A stretch of DNA of 8,297 nucleotides from Alphaproteobacteria bacterium (GCA_018969935.1 JAGWXJ010000081.1:1-8297); one strand, 5' to 3'. Counted from the stretch's first letter, positions 1 through 7,024 are shown. The notes: generated by a model from the letters alone, not told the origin. Translations and numbers: made by a program.

Positions 1-3000
1 AAGGGATGCTGGGCAAAAAATTCCGTGAGGACCAGAAAAACCCCGACTTCAATTTCAAGGATATCCCTTTCTACGAATACGATCCCGGCATCCCGGAAAA
101 GATGCACGACAAAAGCCGTGCGGAACTGCTTATAAACACAGACGTACTTGAACACATCGAACCCCAGTTTCTTGACAGCGTACTGGCCGACATGGGCCAC
201 CGCACACTGCGCGTTGCTTTTCTGGTCATCTCTTGTGTACCCGCAGTGCACAGGCTGCCTGATGGGCGCAATGCGCACCTGATTATCGAGCACCCGAATT
301 GGTGGATAGAGCAGCTGAACAAGTACTTCATCGTCAGCAAAGCCGAACATATTGACGGCGAACTGTATATCATTGCCCTGCGCAAACCGGCCGAAGGTGA
401 AAAAAAAACTCTGACGCCTGAGGAAATGGCTATTAACGAGGCCAGACAATGCATCGAGGATAAGAAATTTGTTGCGGCCCGCACCCTTCTGACACGAGTT
501 AAAAACCAGAACTTTTACCCCGAAGTCCTCTTCCTGTTTGGGAAAATTTACTTTGCCACAAACGATCTGATCCGCGCATCGGGATACTTCATTGACTACG
601 CCGAATTAACGCGAGACCCCGAAGCGTACCGCATGGCCGGCATCGCCCTCGCCAAAGTCCAGCGTTTTGAAAATGCACGGCGCTGTCTGGAACAGGAAAT
701 TTGTGTAAACGCGTTTTTGGAGAACAATTCCGAATACGTCGAAACCCTCATGCTTTGCTGGAATAAAACTCAAGAGCCAGCCAGCGCTATCAGAACTTAT
801 GAAGCCCGCGCCGAAAAAACGGCCGAGATGACGGTCCAGTACGTTGACGCCCTTATTCTCGACCAAAACTACGACAAGGCATTGGCCGTAGCCCTGAAGG
901 CAGCCGAAGATCACCCCGATTACGCCGAAACATGGGGCGCCCTCGAACGCGCGTACGCAATCCTCAAAAAATTCCCGCAAGCGCTTAAAGCCTCGCAAAA
1001 AGCGGCCGCCTTGGCCCCTAACGATTCCGTGTATCAGTGCAATTTGGGCCTCTGCTATCTCAACCTTGCCCGCATCGACGAGGCCATGAAGGCCTTTGAC
1101 CGCGCAATAGAGCTGGACCCGCTGATGATGGCGGCCTACCTCAACCGCTCCACCATCCACCGCTTCAAGAAAGATAACCTGTTCCTTGAAAGCGAATTGC
1201 AAGCCGCCTACGAAATCGACCCCTCATCAGCCGATGTCCACTACGGGATTGGCGTAAACGCCCTTCGCAAGGAACAGTACGAAAAAGCCTTCGCGGAAAT
1301 CGAGTGGTACTGGCACAAAAACAAGCTGACAAGCGGCCGCATTCCAACTTCCATCCCCCGTTGGTATGGCGAGGATATAAAAGGCAAAACCCTCATGTTC
1401 TTTGCCGATCAGGGCGTAGGCGACATCATCATGATGATGCGCTTCATCCCCGAGGTGGTTGAAAAATACAAACCGAAAAAAATCATCTTCAACATCCACA
1501 AAAAGCTGCAGGGCGTTTTTCTTGCAACATTCCCCGAACTGTTTGCCTCAGGCCAAGGTGAATTCTTCAAGGATACGGCTGTCAGCGTAAGCCAAAGCGG
1601 TGTGGATATGGCGATTGCGGCCACAACCCTGCCCCATGTTCTTGGCACGACTATCACCTCGGTTCCAAGCCCTGAGGGATATCTCAAAACCGTTGCCAAA
1701 AAGGACTACAAAACCGGCAGCGACAAGGAATTCGTGATTGGCATCTCGTGGTACACGCGTTCGCAGGACGGTGGTTACATCAGGTCCCTGCGTCTTGCCG
1801 ACTTCGCGTTTTTATCCAAATACAAAAACATCCGCATCATTGACCTGCAATACGGCGATACATCGGCCGAACGTGCCGAAAACGCCGCAGCCGGCTTTGA
1901 TATCTTCCACGATGAAACAGTAGACTCATGGGCCGAAATGCAACCGCTGGTAGACCAGATTGCAGCCTGCGATCTTGTTATCTCCATCGACAACGCAACG
2001 GTGCATACCGCAGGCGCGCTTGGCACGCCATGCTGGGTGTTGCTCCCGCAGGAAGCTTACTGGCGCTGGCCGATATCCGGCGAAAGCTCGCCATGGTACG
2101 AAAGCCTGCGCCTTTTCCGCCAGACCGAAAACCGCTCGTATCCCGAACTCATCGGCTACGTACAACAGGAACTGGAAAAATATCTCGGGGGCGATAAATC
2201 GGTTCTGTTGCCACCCAAATTTAAACCCATATTCCCGCTGCAGGAAAAACCCGCAAAACGGGCTGTCATCATCAACGATACGGGCACCTGCTACACATGG
2301 GGCAATTATGCCGCCATGGAAGGGATGAAAGCCGAATTGGCAAAACGCGGTTATGGCGTGGAAACGGCACATACTCTTGGCCTGCACTGGGTATTCCCCC
2401 ACACGCCGAGCCTACAGGATTTCGACAATCCCAAATTTCTCTCTGCCTGCCGCTATCGCGATACAACGCTGTTCCACAACATCCAGCATGCCGACATCGT
2501 CGTGATTAACGGCGAAGGTATGATGGACAACCTTTCCGATAGCGCTGTCCAACTCCTCTATCTCGCGTATGTTTCCAAACGCGTATTCGGCAAAAAGGTC
2601 GTCTTTGTAAACTTCTCGTGCTTCCCCGAAGGCGGAATGGCACTCACCGATGCGGGCCGTCTGGCGTTTTACCACAAGGTATTTACACAAATTGACGATT
2701 GCGTTGTCCGTGAAGCCTGTTCTCTTGATCTTATTAAAAGCATAGGGACGCCCGTAAGGTTGGGCTTTGATACCTCGCTCTTATATCTAAAAAGCTGGCT
2801 GGCAGCCCATCCGGTTAAAACCCGCAAGAAAACTGCCGTCATCACAGCGGGCCCGGGTTACGAGAGTTTCATGGGTGAAACCATGGCCAATTTATACAAA
2901 GGCCTTCAGGCCGCAGGGTACGAACCCATCGTACTGCAAGGTGCAAAATGGCACGGCGCACAGGAAGATCGCATTCTGGCAAATGACCTCGAGGAAGTTC

Positions 3001-3353
3001 TAGGCACACATATTAATAAGGTAGTAGCCAAAAGCTTCGATGAGTTTATGGAACATCTTGCAACCTCCAGCCTCGCCATAACCGGCTTTTATCATATTGC
3101 GTTGCTATCAACGGCTATGGGCATCCAGACCATCCCCCTCACAACAGGCCCGAACGGCTTCTCGATGCTGGGGCTTGCCAAGTCTGCCCGTACCTCGGCC
3201 CCGTTAGTCTACGAAGACCCTAATTTGGGTACAAAACTCGCTCAATTTACAGAAGGCCTTAAAAACAAAGTTTTAGCCCAACCCGGTGCACCTATAGGTG
3301 TGACAGACAGCCTTTACGAAAAGGCTATGGAAAATTTTGGGCTTTTTAAATGA
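1..3353 (+). CDS. Multidomain protein: methyltransferase (C-terminal half) + TPR + GT9-like glycosyltransferase + polysaccharide pyruvyl transferase-like; 5'-partial
   Basis: The reading frame is open to the window edge. The first in-frame ATG (position 6) has no usable Shine-Dalgarno spacing, and the protein after it begins inside a domain, so this is probably an internal Met and the true start lies upstream. Counting from that Met: residues about 20-125 look like the C-terminal half of a class I SAM methyltransferase (DVLEHIEP at 46-53, LPDGRNAHLI at 84-93), with the glycine-rich SAM loop expected outside the window. Residues about 135-440 are TPR-like helical repeats (for example 342-372, ending AIELDP). 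Residues about 455-725 resemble a GT9/heptosyltransferase-type fold (GVGD at 470-473, GISW at 579-582, DNATVHTAGALGTP at 662-675). Residues about 750-1070 resemble a polysaccharide pyruvyl transferase domain (VINGEGMM at 833-840, VVREACSLDLI at 900-910, then FDTSLLY). No signal peptide or membrane segment is visible in this part; it is probably cytoplasmic. Position beside flagellin suggests a role in flagellin or surface glycan modification, which is inference. Domain calls are confident; substrate is unknown. Confidence 0.85.
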   Translation, partial: GMLGKKFREDQKNPDFNFKDIPFYEYDPGIPEKMHDKSRAELLINTDVLEHIEPQFLDSVLADMGHRTLRVAFLVISCVPAVHRLPDGRNAHLIIEHPNWWIEQLNKYFIVSKAEHIDGELYIIALRKPAEGEKKTLTPEEMAINEARQCIEDKKFVAARTLLTRVKNQNFYPEVLFLFGKIYFATNDLIRASGYFIDYAELTRDPEAYRMAGIALAKVQRFENARRCLEQEICVNAFLENNSEYVETLMLCWNKTQEPASAIRTYEARAEKTAEMTVQYVDALILDQNYDKALAVALKAAEDHPDYAETWGALERAYAILKKFPQALKASQKAAALAPNDSVYQCNLGLCYLNLARIDEAMKAFDRAIELDPLMMAAYLNRSTIHRFKKDNLFLESELQAAYEIDPSSADVHYGIGVNALRKEQYEKAFAEIEWYWHKNKLTSGRIPTSIPRWYGEDIKGKTLMFFADQGVGDIIMMMRFIPEVVEKYKPKKIIFNIHKKLQGVFLATFPELFASGQGEFFKDTAVSVSQSGVDMAIAATTLPHVLGTTITSVPSPEGYLKTVAKKDYKTGSDKEFVIGISWYTRSQDGGYIRSLRLADFAFLSKYKNIRIIDLQYGDTSAERAENAAAGFDIFHDETVDSWAEMQPLVDQIAACDLVISIDNATVHTAGALGTPCWVLLPQEAYWRWPISGESSPWYESLRLFRQTENRSYPELIGYVQQELEKYLGGDKSVLLPPKFKPIFPLQEKPAKRAVIINDTGTCYTWGNYAAMEGMKAELAKRGYGVETAHTLGLHWVFPHTPSLQDFDNPKFLSACRYRDTTLFHNIQHADIVVINGEGMMDNLSDSAVQLLYLAYVSKRVFGKKVVFVNFSCFPEGGMALTDAGRLAFYHKVFTQIDDCVVREACSLDLIKSIGTPVRLGFDTSLLYLKSWLAAHPVKTRKKTAVITAGPGYESFMGETMANLYKGLQAAGYEPIVLQGAKWHGAQEDRILANDLEEVLGTHINKVVAKSFDEFMEHLATSSLAITGFYHIALLSTAMGIQTIPLTTGPNGFSMLGLAKSARTSAPLVYEDPNLGTKLAQFTEGLKNKVLAQPGAPIGVTDSLYEKAMENFGLFK

Positions 3354-3387
3354 AAGAGTGGTTAAAACCGCATACCTAAAAAGCGCT

Positions 3388-3402
3388 TTAACTTTGTTTT
3401 AA
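3388..3402 (+). promoter_or_regulatory. CtrA-type binding site upstream of the flagellin gene
   Basis: The sequence reads TTAA-CTTTGTT-TTAA, an exact match to the alphaproteobacterial CtrA consensus TTAA-N7-TTAA. It lies 79 bp upstream of the flagellin ATG in a 128-bp intergenic gap, a plausible place for an activator overlapping a -35 region. A weak -10-like TATTCT is at 3415-3420; no convincing sigma28 or sigma54 promoter was found. Binding by CtrA is inferred from the motif alone. Confidence 0.55.
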
Positions 3403-3428
3403 GAATCATGGTAGTATTCTGGTCATTA

Positions 3429-3448
3429 GTCGCCAAGGAACAGGCGAT
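3429..3448 (+). promoter_or_regulatory. Small stem-loop in the flagellin mRNA leader
   Basis: TCGCC (3430-3434) pairs with GGCGA (3443-3447), with a possible closing G-U pair at 3429/3448, around an 8-nt loop AAGGAACA that contains a Shine-Dalgarno-like AAGGA. It probably lies within the 5' untranslated leader, 34 bp before the ATG. In Caulobacter FlbT acts on the flagellin mRNA 5' leader, so this is a candidate target because flbT is the next gene downstream. The stem is short, so the structure and the link to FlbT are inference. Confidence 0.35.
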
Positions 3449-3470
3449 GTTAACATACAACCCCTAGGAT

Positions 3471-3475
3471 AGGAG
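3471..3475 (+). promoter_or_regulatory. Strong ribosome binding site for flagellin
   Basis: AGGAG sits 6 nt before the ATG at 3482, an ideal Shine-Dalgarno arrangement that fixes the start. CCTA at 3463-3466 could pair with TAGG at 3470-3473 across a 3-nt loop and partly mask the site, but that hairpin is only 4 bp. Confidence 0.8.
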
Positions 3476-3481
3476 TTAATA

Positions 3482-5242
3482 ATGGCTGGTGAAGTCGTTC
3501 TAAGCGCAGCATTGCGTAACAACCTGCTTTCTCTTCAGAGAACGCAGGGCCAAATCGATAGAGCGCAAGGCGTTCTGTCAACGGGTTTGAAAGTTGCTTC
3601 GGCACTTGATGATCCTCAAAACTTTTTCGCATCCCAATCCCTTAAAAACCGTTCGTCTGACCTTAGCCGTCTTCTCGACGGTATTGGCCAGTCGATTCAA
3701 ACAATTAAAGCAGCTGATGCAGGCGTAACCAGCGTTACAAAACTGGTTGAGCAAGCACAGTCCATCGTCGACTCCGCACGCGACGCTCTGACAACCGGCG
3801 CTAAAGAAGCCGCTGTCACGGGTGACGTCGATCTTTCCGATGTAACAAGCATTGGCTCTCTCTCGGGCGTTTCTGCTGGTAACTCGGAAATCGGCTTCGT
3901 GTACAAAGACGCCGATGGTACGGTAAAAACCCTCAAGACAAGCTCGGGCGCTACGCTCAGCACGTCTGTTGGTCTTACCCTCTCCAACAACCAGTCCATC
4001 GACCAGCTCATCACCGAGATCAATGATATTCGTATCACAACGACCACGGGCGATGCCGCTTTCAACGCTGAACTGACATCCGCAGGTAAACTGAAAATCA
4101 CCGCTCTTGACGGTGGTACATTCACGATTGCCTTCGACTCAAACGGTGCAGGCCAAGCCGATACCGCGACTGCTTCCACGGCCGACCAGGCACTGGCAGC
4201 TGCTCTCGGCTTCGGTTCCACAGCCATCCAGACCGCTCGTGACATTGTGTCCTCGAGCCAGGTCTATGACGTTAGCGTAACTGCAACACCTTCGACGAAA
4301 CTCACCTCTGGTATCTTCTACAAGAACGGTGCGACGTCCGGCTTTGCAAACGCTTCCGACACACTGGCTAGCGTAGAAACCACGGATTCCGGCGGTACGG
4401 CCCGCTTTGTGGCATCTACGGGTTCGACAACTGGTATCCGCGTAACCATCAACGGTTCGAAAACCTCCTCGGTCTTCGCAATCGATGGTCGCACGATCCA
4501 GGGCCTCGTTGACGGTATCAACAACGACACGACTGTTGGTAGCTTGATCACAGCGAACTACGACGCAACAACTGGTGAATTCACCATTGAAGCTGACAGC
4601 GCGACGGTCAACACCATCAAAATCGATGTTGTTGCAGGTGTTTCCGATGCAACCGGTAAAGCTGACTTCGACTTCGGTACGCAAGCAGCCCTCTCTGCTA
4701 CATCGAACTCCGCGATCACGGGTGAAACGTTTACGCTCGCTTCGGCAGCGTCCACGCTCTCCCAGCTGGAAGACGACTACAACTCGGTTCGTGAACAGAT
4801 CAACCAGTTGGTGTCTGACTCTGGCTACCGCGGTACCAACCTGATTGGTGGCGATACGCTGGATACATACTTCAACGAAGATCGTTCCAACAAACTCTCC
4901 ACGGTCGGTCAAAACCTTGACTCGGACGGCCTCGGTGTTGATGCCGCTGACTTCTCGCGTCTTGACACGGTTGAAACTGCAGCTACCCAAACCCGCTCGG
5001 CGCTTACAACGCTCCGTACGTTCGGTTCGACACTTGCAACGTCTCTCTCGGTCATTCAGACCCGCGAAACGTTTACCAAGTCACTCGTCGAAACGCTGAA
5101 CGAAGGTTCGGATAAACTGACGGTTGCCGACCAGAACGAAGAAGGTGCAAAACTGCTCGCTCTGCAAACCAGACAGCAGCTTGGTATCACCGCCCTGTCG
5201 CTCGCTTCGCAAGCACAACAGGCCGTTCTCAGACTGTTCTAA
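3482..5242 (+). CDS. fliC: Flagellin (filament subunit)
   Basis: This 586-residue protein is the exported flagellar filament subunit. The conserved N-terminal D0/D1 helices occupy residues about 1-105 (LRNNLLSLQRTQGQIDRAQ, then VLSTGLKVASALDDPQNFFA, a typical flagellin signature). The conserved C-terminal helices occupy about 425-586 (YNSVREQINQLVSDSGYRGTNLI, then a tail ending QAQQAVLRLF). The middle, about 110-420, is a Ser/Thr/Gly/Asp-rich variable region that makes the protein about twice the length of the short Caulobacter flagellins. It contains two similar beta-rich stretches (about 165-245 and 335-400). The protein has no Cys, Trp or His, no internal Met and only two Pro, consistent with an exported filament protein. 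The start is set by AGGAG 6 nt upstream. The gene ends with tandem TAA TAA and an intrinsic terminator, so it is probably monocistronic. Expected control: the CtrA-type box upstream and FlbT/FlaF encoded downstream. The symbol is the generic flagellin name; alphaproteobacterial names (fla, flj) may apply. Confidence 0.97.
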   Translation: MAGEVVLSAALRNNLLSLQRTQGQIDRAQGVLSTGLKVASALDDPQNFFASQSLKNRSSDLSRLLDGIGQSIQTIKAADAGVTSVTKLVEQAQSIVDSARDALTTGAKEAAVTGDVDLSDVTSIGSLSGVSAGNSEIGFVYKDADGTVKTLKTSSGATLSTSVGLTLSNNQSIDQLITEINDIRITTTTGDAAFNAELTSAGKLKITALDGGTFTIAFDSNGAGQADTATASTADQALAAALGFGSTAIQTARDIVSSSQVYDVSVTATPSTKLTSGIFYKNGATSGFANASDTLASVETTDSGGTARFVASTGSTTGIRVTINGSKTSSVFAIDGRTIQGLVDGINNDTTVGSLITANYDATTGEFTIEADSATVNTIKIDVVAGVSDATGKADFDFGTQAALSATSNSAITGETFTLASAASTLSQLEDDYNSVREQINQLVSDSGYRGTNLIGGDTLDTYFNEDRSNKLSTVGQNLDSDGLGVDAADFSRLDTVETAATQTRSALTTLRTFGSTLATSLSVIQTRETFTKSLVETLNEGSDKLTVADQNEEGAKLLALQTRQQLGITALSLASQAQQAVLRLF

Positions 5243-5253
5243 TAAAGCTAAGG

Positions 5254-5285
5254 AAAGGGGCCGGCAGAAGGCCGGCCCTTTTCTT
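5254..5285 (+). terminator. Intrinsic (rho-independent) terminator of the flagellin gene
   Basis: A 12-bp stem (5254-5265 with 5271-5282, core GGGCCGGC/GCCGGCCC, one G-U pair and flanking A-T pairs) closes a 5-nt loop AGAAG. The 3' arm ends in TTTT and continues into a pyrimidine-rich run. It starts 11 bp after the flagellin stop codon and separates the highly expressed flagellin transcript from flbT-flaF. Confidence 0.9.
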
Positions 5286-5401
5286 CCTTCCCTCGCCGGA
5301 AGATCAAAGGAAAATACAATCGCAGTTTTCTTTTGATATTTTGGTTTTAGTATTTAAACTCCTGGACAGAACGTCCTTGTATAACGTGAGAGAAACTCGC
5401 C

Positions 5402-5788
5402 ATGGCTCTGGTCATAGACCTCAAACCCAAAGAAAAAATAATCATCGGCAACGCAGTTATCACAAACGATAACCAGCGCACGCGTCTTCACATTGAAGGC
5501 GAAGCCCCCATCCTCCGCGAGCGCGATGTGATGCGGGAAGAAGACGCCACAAGCCCTTGCAAACGCATATATTATATCATCCAGCTCATGTATCTCGCGA
5601 AGGACGCGACGGAACTTTACGACTTCTATTTCACATCCGTCCGCGAAGTACAGGATGCCGCCCCGTCAACGGCTTTACTTTTGGCGGATGTATCCTCCCA
5701 CATTCTGGGCGGTCACTATTACAAGGCACTGCGTGAAGCCCGCAAACTCATCGACTATGAACAGGAGCTGATGGCCAATGTCCAATAA
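5402..5788 (+). CDS. flbT: FlbT, post-transcriptional regulator of flagellin synthesis
   Basis: This 128-residue protein matches FlbT in length and layout. The N-terminal beta-rich part has LKPKEKIIIGNAVITND (residues 7-23) and the family-typical LREDxM-like segment ILRERDVMREEDATSP (37-52). A helical second half (KRIYYIIQLMYL, 54-65, then ILGGHYYKALREARKLIDYE, 101-120) follows. In Caulobacter FlbT binds the 5' leader of flagellin mRNA and promotes its decay while hook assembly is incomplete; in some relatives it acts positively. It is cytoplasmic. The gene follows the flagellin terminator after a 159-bp gap, so it needs its own promoter. The AT-rich stretch 5320-5385 could hold it (TATAAC at 5380-5385), but no well-spaced -35 was found. 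The ribosome binding site is weak (GAGAGA about 9 nt before the ATG). It overlaps flaF by 11 bp. Confidence 0.92.
   Translation: MALVIDLKPKEKIIIGNAVITNDNQRTRLHIEGEAPILRERDVMREEDATSPCKRIYYIIQLMYLAKDATELYDFYFTSVREVQDAAPSTALLLADVSSHILGGHYYKALREARKLIDYEQELMANVQ
5763..5767 (+). promoter_or_regulatory. flaF ribosome binding site inside the flbT coding end
   Basis: AGGAG lies 10 nt upstream of the flaF ATG at 5778 and inside the last codons of flbT. With the 11-bp overlap of the two genes, this points to translational coupling in one operon. Confidence 0.65.
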
Positions 5789-6236
5789 TCAAAATCCCTA
5801 CGCAAATGCAGCCGGCCGCTACGGCAAGGTTGCCAAGGAAACGACAAGCCAGCGCGAACTTGAAGGGCAATTGCTGATCAAGGCCGCTAACGAAATCCAG
5901 CGCCTTCATGACCGCTGGGATGAAGCAACCCCCGAAGATATCGACAACATCCTTACCTACAACCGCAAACTCTGGATGCTGTTCTTTGATACGGCGATCG
6001 AAAACCCGGATGAGCGCCCTGTTGATTTGCGCAACAACATCGTCAACCTGTGCAACTTCATCTTCAAGCGTTCCTTGAACATCCTCTCGGAACCCAGCAA
6101 GGAGAAGCTGTCTGTCCTCATCGATATCAATCGTCAGGTAGCAGCAGGTTTGATGCAAAAACAGGCTGGCGGGTTACCTTCGGCACACGGCAAAGACGAG
6201 TCCAAGCCGAAAAGTGGAACAACCACCTCGGCTTGA
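5778..6236 (+). CDS. flaF: FlaF, flagellin assembly/translation regulator
   Basis: This 152-residue protein is recognisable as FlaF. Residues 7-50 resemble the family N-terminus (YANAAGRYGKVAKETTSQRELEG, then helical KAANEIQRLHDRWD). NRKLWMLFFDTA (62-73) and LRNNIVNLCNFIFKRSLNIL (84-103) match the conserved core, and EKLSVLIDINRQVAAGL (109-125) is the typical C-terminal helix. FlaF is needed for flagellin synthesis or secretion in Caulobacter, where it acts opposite FlbT; it is cytoplasmic. The last about 25 residues (GGLPSAHGKDESKPKSG onward) are a polar, Gly/Lys/Ser/Thr-rich, probably disordered extension that makes it longer than the usual about 115-130-residue form. It overlaps flbT by 11 bp in another frame and has a good AGGAG, so the two are almost certainly one operon. 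It converges with the FlaG-like gene, 29 bp downstream. Confidence 0.92.
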   Translation: MSNNQNPYANAAGRYGKVAKETTSQRELEGQLLIKAANEIQRLHDRWDEATPEDIDNILTYNRKLWMLFFDTAIENPDERPVDLRNNIVNLCNFIFKRSLNILSEPSKEKLSVLIDINRQVAAGLMQKQAGGLPSAHGKDESKPKSGTTTSA

Positions 6237-6251
6237 AACACGTACCTCATA

Positions 6252-6275
6252 GGATGTCTAAAGAATCAGACGTCC
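6252..6275. terminator. Weak hairpin between the convergent flaF and FlaG-like genes
   Basis: GGATGTCT (6252-6259) pairs with AGACGTCC (6268-6275), 8 bp including one G-U pair, around an 8-nt loop. It falls where the two convergent transcripts meet, and its 3' arm overlaps the end of the minus-strand gene. There is no clear T-run on either side, so termination activity is doubtful. Confidence 0.25.
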
Positions 6276-6769
6276 AGCTTTGTCGTAATCGCCTCGACTT
6301 CGGCAGCTACAGTGATATCCGGTGCCGGTGAAGGTGTGACGTCCTGTGACGGCTGAGCAACAGGTGCACTTTCAGACACCTTCGCATTCGTCGTGATGGG
6401 AGCGGACCCCTTCTGGGTACCCGATCTGTTACTAATCAACTGAGCTGCGATCTGTGCATCTTCTTTTGCTTCGCGCAGTTTGTAGCTGCGGATGGCTTGC
6501 TCCGACGGGATCTGTGCCAGCACTTCGCCGGACAGAGATTCACGAAACTCCAGAATTGCTATCTTGGTGTTTACGTCGATCCGTACAGTCGGAGAAACGT
6601 AAGGCGCCTGCGAAGCAACCTGCAGTTTGTCGGGATTGGCCGCAAAAGAGTTCAACGTGGACGACTGATCCACATTGCCCTTAAGTAGAGCACTATTGGC
6701 GACCGTAGATTTTACAGCCTCAATCATTTTCATTCCCCAAGCGGCAAGGTAATCCTGCCTCATAATCAT
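6266..6769 (-). CDS. FlaG-like flagellar protein
   Basis: This 167-residue protein has a FlaG-like core at residues about 62-96 (VRIDVNTKIAILEFRES, then GEVLAQIPSEQAIRSY), the pattern of a beta hairpin followed by an 'x-G-E-V-x-x-Q-I-P-x-E' motif seen in FlaG proteins, which affect filament length or stability. A short helix follows (97-112). The tail (about 114-160) is rich in Pro, Ala, Ser and Thr and is probably disordered. No signal peptide or membrane segment is seen. The start is uncertain: the ATG at 6769 and the ATG at 6763 share an AAGG upstream. A start at 6727 (residue 15, MIEAVKS) has GGGGA 6 nt before it and would give 153 residues. The gene is antiparallel to its neighbours and divergent from fliF. 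The FlaG assignment rests on the short core motif, and the symbol is left blank for that reason. Confidence 0.65.
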   Translation of the reverse strand: MIMRQDYLAAWGMKMIEAVKSTVANSALLKGNVDQSSTLNSFAANPDKLQVASQAPYVSPTVRIDVNTKIAILEFRESLSGEVLAQIPSEQAIRSYKLREAKEDAQIAAQLISNRSGTQKGSAPITTNAKVSESAPVAQPSQDVTPSPAPDITVAAEVEAITTKLDV

Positions 6770-6843
6770 CTTACCTTGTTTCGGTCAATAAAGTCAAGTC
6801 CTTTCAATGATTTTCTACAGGGATAACTAACTGACAAAAAAAC

Positions 6844-6925
6844 AAAAAATGGAATTTTTCTTAACAGTTCACCCTTGTCTGGGCGCCAGCTGAAACAACG
6901 GTAACCTATTGAAAAAAATGGAATT
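6844..6925. repeat. Pair of 13-bp direct repeats (AAAAAATGGAATT)
   Basis: AAAAAATGGAATT occurs exactly at 6844-6856 and 6913-6925, 69 bp apart start to start. The first copy is also part of a dyad, AAAAAT-GGA-ATTTTT (6845-6859). They lie in the divergent control region, so paired regulator sites are possible; low sequence complexity makes this uncertain. Confidence 0.45.
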
Positions 6926-7024
6926 ACCACAAAGGCACGCCAATTACGATACAAGGGCATAAAAATGCCGGCTTTTGCTAGGGTTTTTCCGAGCCTGCAA
7001 ATACGTAAACAATCATACGCCCAC

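Noticed and set aside
1424..1439. 16-bp perfect palindrome CATCATCATGATGATG
   Set aside because: It lies inside the coding sequence and follows from codons for Asp-Ile-Ile-Met-Met-Met next to the GVGD motif; no reason to see a regulatory site.
606..2402. Several antisense and frame-shifted open frames inside the large transferase gene
   Set aside because: The plus-strand frame has continuous recognisable domains; the others are low-complexity or unrecognisable translations.
3380..3389. Palindrome AAAGCGCTTT after the transferase gene as a terminator
   Set aside because: There is no loop and no following clean T-run; the transferase gene has no visible intrinsic terminator here.
3424..3450. 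Possible sigma28 promoter ending in GGCGATGT
   Set aside because: The -10-like match is partial and nothing resembling the -35 consensus lies at the required spacing.
3697..4990. Two long minus-strand open frames (182 and 283 codons) opposite flagellin
   Set aside because: They mirror the repetitive Ser/Thr/Ala codons of flagellin, show no domain and have no promoter or ribosome binding site of note.
6931..6948. Sigma54-like sequence GGCACG-N4-TTACG
   Set aside because: The -24 part is reasonable, but the essential GC of the -12 element is AC, so a functional sigma54 promoter is unlikely.
6956..6990. GGCAT-AAAA-ATGCC hairpin followed by T-containing sequence as a terminator
   Set aside because: The stem is only 5 bp, the T stretch is interrupted, and no gene on the plus strand ends nearby.
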